Shown one piece after another: positions 38,485 to 41,778 of a stretch of DNA of 41,778 nt. The position numbers and the translations under genes are program-made. The stretch's first letter is position 1. The number at the start of each line of letters is the position of its first letter. Source of the stretch: Hyphomicrobiales bacterium (GTDB lineage: Bacteria; Pseudomonadota; Alphaproteobacteria; Rhizobiales; Xanthobacteraceae). The stretch spans positions 1 through 41,778 of the forward strand of contig WHTP01000043.1 of the NCBI GenBank assembly GCA_009377695.1, read 5' to 3'. The notes under the pieces are model-generated. The model saw only the letters and a list, made by a program, of their open reading frames with translations. It made no database searches and was not told the DNA's origin.

Positions 38485-39453
38485 ATGAGATGGCGGTGCG
38501 CGATCGTTGCCGTGGCGGCGCTGTGCTCTGCGGTGCAGGCGCAGGACTGGCCCAGCAAGCCGGTGACGGTGGTGGTGGCGGCCGCGACCGGCGGCCCGAT
38601 CGATGTGTTTGCACTTATCATGGCCGACCGCATGAGCGCGAACCTTGGCCAGCGCGTGCTGGTCGAGAATGCTGGCGGCAGCGGTGGAATCGTGGGCGGC
38701 AAGCGTGTCGCGAAGGCCAAGCCCGATGGCTACACGTTGCTGCTCGGCACGATCGCAACTCACGCCAACCCGCAATTGCTCGCCGACAAGCCGCCTTATG
38801 ATCCGGTCGACGACTTTGCACCCATCGCGCTCATCGCTGAAATCCCGCTGGTGCTGGTCGCGCGCAAGAATTTGCCTGCCAACACGTTCGAAGAGTTCGC
38901 CGCCTACGCAAAGAAGAATCAAGCCGGCATGACCTTCGGCTCCGCCGGCGTGGGCTCCGCGTCGCATCTGGGCTGCGTCATGCTCCAGCGCGCCATGGGC
39001 GTAACCATTCGGCACTTGCCGTATCGCGGCACGGCCCCTGCCATGCAGGACCTGATCGCGGGCCGGCTCGATTTCCTGTGCGAGATCGCGGTCACCGCCG
39101 TGCCGAATATCGAGGCTGGCAGCGTCAAGGCGCTTGCCAATCTGTCGGAACAGCGCTCGGCCGTTCTGCCCGATCTCCCGACGGCCGGCGAAAAGGGGCT
39201 GCCGGCGGTGCAGGCCTATACCTGGACCGCGCTGTTCTCCCCGAAAAGGACGCCGGCGCCGATCGTCGCCAAGCTGCAGGCGGCCACGGTCATGGCAATG
39301 AACGGTCCAGGCCTGCGCGAACAGCTCGACAGCCTTGCGGCGACGCTGGTGGCGCCGGAGCGCCGCTCGTCCGAGTATCTCGGCCGCTTTGTCAGGAGCG
39401 AGTTCGACAAGTGGGGCGAGGCGATCCGCACCGGCGGCGCGCTGCCGAAATAG
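38485..39453 (+). CDS. TctC/Bug family periplasmic receptor
   Basis: A 322-residue receptor with a signal peptide (MRWRCAIVAVAALCSAVQAQ) and the mature motif KPVTVVVAAATGGPIDVFAL, an unusual variant of the PPGGxxD ligand loop. NAGGSGGIVGGKRVAKAKPD and LPYRGTAPAMQDLIAGRLDF are typical of the family. The ATG at 38485 has GGAGAG about 9 nt upstream; an ATG at 38470 adds five residues. It is convergent with another TctC gene, and no TctAB is adjacent. The ligand is unknown. Confidence 0.88.
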   Translation: MRWRCAIVAVAALCSAVQAQDWPSKPVTVVVAAATGGPIDVFALIMADRMSANLGQRVLVENAGGSGGIVGGKRVAKAKPDGYTLLLGTIATHANPQLLADKPPYDPVDDFAPIALIAEIPLVLVARKNLPANTFEEFAAYAKKNQAGMTFGSAGVGSASHLGCVMLQRAMGVTIRHLPYRGTAPAMQDLIAGRLDFLCEIAVTAVPNIEAGSVKALANLSEQRSAVLPDLPTAGEKGLPAVQAYTWTALFSPKRTPAPIVAKLQAATVMAMNGPGLREQLDSLAATLVAPERRSSEYLGRFVRSEFDKWGEAIRTGGALPK

Positions 39454-39510
39454 GCCATGCGAATGCCTATCTGCGTCAGCCGGCAAGCCATCTCATTCGC
39501 AAGAAGAGGA

Positions 39511-39527
39511 TGCGGGTCAGGCCCGCA
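39511..39527. terminator. Possible bidirectional hairpin between convergent TctC genes
   Basis: TGCGGGTCAGGCCCGCA makes a 6-bp GC-rich stem in the 101-bp gap between the two convergent receptor genes. No T-tract follows on either strand, so if it stops transcription it does so weakly or with help from Rho. Confidence 0.3.
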
Positions 39528-39554
39528 CACGACGACCCGGTTTCTGCGGCGCGA

Positions 39555-40529
39555 TCAATTATCCACCTTGATGCCGGTGTCCTTGATCACCTTACCGTAG
39601 CGCACGAAGTCGTCCGCGATCATGGCGGAGAAGTCTTCGACCGAGATCAGCGACGGCTCACCGGAACCGGCATTGATCAGCTTCTGTGCAACGTCCGGCA
39701 TCTTAAGCACCGCCTGAACCTCGGTCCGCAGCTTGCTCACGATCTCCGGCGGCGTGCCGGTGGGAGCGAACAGGCCCTGCCAGATCGTGACCACATATCC
39801 CGGATAGGTCTCGCCGATGGTCGGCAGCTCCGGCAGCACCGGCGAGCGCTTGTTACTGCTGACGGCGAGCGCACGCAGCTTGCCCGAGCGCACCAGCGGC
39901 ACCACCGAGCCGCCGCCGAACATGGCGACGGTTTCACCGGCGACCGTCGCAATGCCGGCCGGCCCGCCGCCTTTGTAGGGCACATGGGTCAGGTCGATAT
40001 TGGCGGTACGCTTCAGCAATTCCATCGCGATGTGGTGCTGGCTGCCGTTTCCGATCGACGCATAGAACAGCGGCGGGTTTGCCTTGCGGGCGAAATCGAT
40101 GAATTCGGCAAACGTCCTTGATGGAACCTTGTCGGGGTTGACGGTCAGGACCAGCACATTGGTGACGAGATTGGTGACCGGCACGAACGCCTTGCGCAGA
40201 TCGACCGGCATCCTGGAATAGAGATGCGGATTGATGCCGAACAGGCTGTCGGAGCCGAGCAGCAGGGCGTGGCCGTCGGGCCGCGCGTTGGCGGCAAGCT
40301 CGGCGGAGATGTTGCCGTTCGATCCGGGTCTGTTGTCGACCACGACATTCTGGCCGAGCCGTTCACCCAGCGGGGCGCCGATGGTGCGCGCAATCACGTC
40401 GGTCGCGCCGCCGGGCGGGAACGACACGATCAGCCGGATCGGCCGGTTGGGGAAGGACTGCGCGCTTGCGGCGCTCGCCATCGAGCATAGCGTGACAGCC
40501 GCGATGGCCGACAGCAGAATCCGCCTCAT
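39555..40529 (-). CDS. TctC/Bug family periplasmic receptor
   Basis: A 324-residue receptor with a signal peptide (MRRILLSAIAAVTLCSMASA, cleavage near ASA-QSF) and the canonical ligand loop RPIRLIVSFPPGGATDVIAR. NRPGSNGNISAELAANARPD and VPYKGGGPAGIATVAGE are typical. GGAGGAAACG before the ATG at 40529 is a strong ribosome site; in-frame codons upstream lack one. A lone class B hairpin begins 67 bp upstream of its start. No membrane subunits are adjacent. Confidence 0.9.
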   Translation of the reverse strand: MRRILLSAIAAVTLCSMASAASAQSFPNRPIRLIVSFPPGGATDVIARTIGAPLGERLGQNVVVDNRPGSNGNISAELAANARPDGHALLLGSDSLFGINPHLYSRMPVDLRKAFVPVTNLVTNVLVLTVNPDKVPSRTFAEFIDFARKANPPLFYASIGNGSQHHIAMELLKRTANIDLTHVPYKGGGPAGIATVAGETVAMFGGGSVVPLVRSGKLRALAVSSNKRSPVLPELPTIGETYPGYVVTIWQGLFAPTGTPPEIVSKLRTEVQAVLKMPDVAQKLINAGSGEPSLISVEDFSAMIADDFVRYGKVIKDTGIKVDN

Positions 40530-40596
40530 CGTTTCCTCCAGTATCGTGGGAGCGGTCTCTAGACGCCGCCTTCCCAGTTCACGCAAGATATTCACA

Positions 40597-40674
40597 CCGG
40601 TGTGGCGGTTCAGAAGTCCGCATCATTCTCGCAGCGAGTCCGACATGCGGACTTCTGAACCAAAGCCACACTAG
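40597..40674. repeat. Lone class B hairpin, inverted
   Basis: The left arm is CCGGTGTGGCGGTTCAGAAG; the right arm reads CTAGTGTGGCTTTGGTTCAG on the complement, so TTT is unpaired on the right arm. The left foot is CCGG rather than CTAG. The loop matches that of the hairpin at 433. The right foot supplies the TAG stop (40671-40673) of the minus-strand alpha/beta hydrolase. Confidence 0.88.
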
Positions 40675-41447
40675 AACTCGGCCACCGCCGCGATCAACCG
40701 CTCGATATCCTCCGGGCGCGACAGCCGGTGGTCGCCGTCCTTCACCAGCGTGAGCACCACGTCATCGCGGGCGAAGCGCGAGGTCAACTCGACCGCATGC
40801 CGCCATGGCACGTCCTCGTCGCGCACGCCCTGCAGGATGCGGACCGGACAGCCAGTCTCGATCATGCCGCCCAGCAGCAGGTGGTTGCGCCCCTCCTCAA
40901 TCAGGGTGCGCGTGATCGGGTAGCCGCCCTCGTCGTAGGCGGACGGGCGGGTCCAGACGCCGGTATCGGTCATCTGATGCTGGATCAGCGGCGTCATCTG
41001 CTTCCACATCAATTCCTCGGTGAAGTCGACCGCTGGCGCAATCAGGACCAGCCCCTTGAGCGATGGAACGCCAGGATTGCCCTGCCGTGCGAGCTCACGC
41101 GCCAAGAGCAGCGCCAGCCAACCGCCCATGGAGGAGCCGATCGCGACTTGCGGCCCGGCGCAACATTCGCGAAAGACCGCCAGGCTTTCCTCCAGCCAGC
41201 GGCCGATGGTGCCGTCAGTGAACGTCCCGCCGGATTCGCCGTGGCCGGAATAGTCGAAACGCACCATGGCCCGGCGGTTGCGGACGGCCCATTGATCAAG
41301 CGCTTCGGCCTTGGTGCCGCGCATGTCGGACTTGAAGCCGCCGAGCCAGAACAGGCCAGGCGCGCCGCCCGCGCGGGCGCGGACGGCAATCGGCCGCGCC
41401 GCGGGACCGGTTCCCAGACTCAATATTTTCAGGCATGAATCACCCAT
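40671..41447 (-). CDS. Alpha/beta hydrolase
   Basis: A 258-residue serine hydrolase. The nucleophile is S106 in AIGSSMGGWLAL, the acid lies in LQGVRDEDVPW and the histidine in VKDGDHRLSRPED; FDYSGHGESGG is typical of the oxyanion side. The ATG at 41447 follows GAGG by about 5 nt; an ATG at 41543 lies in a hairpin repeat and is rejected. The stop codon is the CTAG foot of the hairpin at 40597, so the original 3' end may have been altered slightly. The substrate is unknown. Confidence 0.85.
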   Translation of the reverse strand: MGDSCLKILSLGTGPAARPIAVRARAGGAPGLFWLGGFKSDMRGTKAEALDQWAVRNRRAMVRFDYSGHGESGGTFTDGTIGRWLEESLAVFRECCAGPQVAIGSSMGGWLALLLARELARQGNPGVPSLKGLVLIAPAVDFTEELMWKQMTPLIQHQMTDTGVWTRPSAYDEGGYPITRTLIEEGRNHLLLGGMIETGCPVRILQGVRDEDVPWRHAVELTSRFARDDVVLTLVKDGDHRLSRPEDIERLIAAVAEF

Positions 41448-41478
41448 TCGGCCTCGCTTGGTACCCGATTGCGTCCAT

Positions 41479-41554
41479 CTAGTGCCCCGTTTCCGAAGTT
41501 CGTGATACGCCACAGCACACTCCGACACGAACTTCGGAAACACGGGGGCACTAG
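41479..41554. repeat. Class A' hairpin, first half of dyad 5 (inverted copy of dyad 3)
   Basis: The left arm is CTAGTGCCCCGTTTCCGAAG; the right arm reads CTAGTGCCCCCGTGTTTCCG on the complement, with about three extra bases facing the class C hairpin. The loop matches that of 17844 in inverted orientation. It lies upstream of the minus-strand alpha/beta hydrolase. Confidence 0.9.
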
Positions 41555-41567
41555 CAACTCCATGCTT

Positions 41568-41645
41568 CTCGTGCCGCTTTTCGATTTGAAGTTCCTAGCC
41601 GGGTTTGCTGCAACTGTTGTAGGAACTTCAAATCGGCGGCCATAG
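41568..41645. repeat. Class C hairpin, second half of dyad 5
   Basis: The left arm GTGCCGCTTTTCGATTTGAA has a four-base T-rich excess over the right arm, which reads GGCCGCCGATTTGAAGTTCC on the complement. The feet are degraded (CTCG/CATAG). The loop is an inverted match to that of 17754. Confidence 0.88.
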
Positions 41646-41656
41646 TACTCGACTCC

Positions 41657-41776
41657 CTATCGGAAAGCCAAAGAACGCAGGGATTTGATGGGTAGTTTTT
41701 GGGAAAGCAGTTGGTCGAGGAAGGCGACGACTTGAGCGGGACTTGCGGCGACGAAGATTTTCCGGAGCGTGTGCAG
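41657..41776 (-). CDS. C-terminal end of an unrecognised gene (partial)
   Basis: An open frame on the minus strand enters from the window edge and ends at a TAG (41657-41659), 12 bp from the dyad 5 repeat. The 39 visible residues include LHTLRKIFVAASPAQVVAFL and SQKLPIKSLRSLAFR. Base composition is less GC-rich than the neighbours. I do not recognise the product. Confidence 0.4.
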   Translation of the reverse strand: MHTLRKIFVAASPAQVVAFLDQLLSQKLPIKSLRSLAFR

Positions 41777-41778
41777 GC

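Noticed and set aside
41479-41645. Hairpins as integron attC sites
   Set aside because: They share one-armed extrahelical bases with attC, but the R-box consensus (GTTRRRY/RYYYAAC) is absent at the ends, there are no cassettes between copies and no integrase is seen.

Overview
The window is high-GC chromosomal DNA from an alphaproteobacterium of the order Hyphomicrobiales, most likely the Bradyrhizobiaceae/Xanthobacteraceae side. Evidence: hemC, hemD, a mitofilin-like gene and hemY in one block divergent from tsaD-gpsA; several Bug/TctC periplasmic receptors; a REC-DUF3369 sensor kinase; a fused indolepyruvate oxidoreductase; and many palindromic intergenic repeats. No phage, plasmid, integrase, transposase or CRISPR gene is visible.

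Layout. 1-5640: end of an iron-sulfur oxidoreductase subunit, DoxX, a CPBP protease, a dienelactone hydrolase, a TctC receptor, a ModA-like protein and a small membrane protein. 6009-12177: an aconitase-type isomerase pair (LeuC-like, and a LeuD-like gene broken by a frameshift) and an isocitrate-lyase-family C-C lyase, facing a tctB-tctA-tctC transporter operon; together they suggest uptake and cleavage of a branched di- or tricarboxylate. 12379-14225: a small CxxC protein coupled to an alpha/beta hydrolase that lacks the nucleophile serine, then an ECF sigma factor. 14540-20401: an operon of a DctP-type binding protein, a membrane histidine kinase, a REC-DUF3369 histidine kinase and an OmpR regulator, with no transport subunits, so probably a ligand-sensing phosphorelay. 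20787-25975: a 1283-residue indolepyruvate:ferredoxin oxidoreductase fusion with two repeat-derived inserts, and an AI-2E family transporter. 26366-27372: a cysteine-rich secreted protein, a hydrolase fragment and tRNA-Thr(CGU). 27618-30146: pxpABC (5-oxoprolinase). 30253-36529: hemY, mitofilin-like, hemD and hemC on minus; tsaD on plus. 36554-41447: gpsA, an EVE-domain protein, a DUF1761 protein, two convergent TctC receptors and an alpha/beta hydrolase.

The most unusual feature is a dispersed element made of two long hairpins. Five copies (345-510, 14556-14715, 17754-17919, 34243-34406, 41479-41645) are each 160-167 bp. In four of them the two hairpins are separated by exactly 13 nt. Each hairpin has a stem of about 25 bp ending in CTAG feet and carrying a GAAGTTC/GAACTTC core. 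Each has 2-4 unpaired, mostly T, bases at one fixed place on one arm; the bulged arms of the two hairpins face each other (one hairpin lacks the bulge). Three sequence classes (A, B, C) keep their pairing through matched changes. Two lone hairpins (2058-2118, 40597-40674) belong to class B. The elements sit tightly on gene ends: a foot supplies the TAG stop of hemC and of an alpha/beta hydrolase, one copy spans the stop and start of two kinase genes, and one copy lies in frame inside the signal-peptide region of the DctP-type gene. This resembles REP/BIME architecture, but I do not recognise it as a named family, and no mobilising enzyme is in the window.
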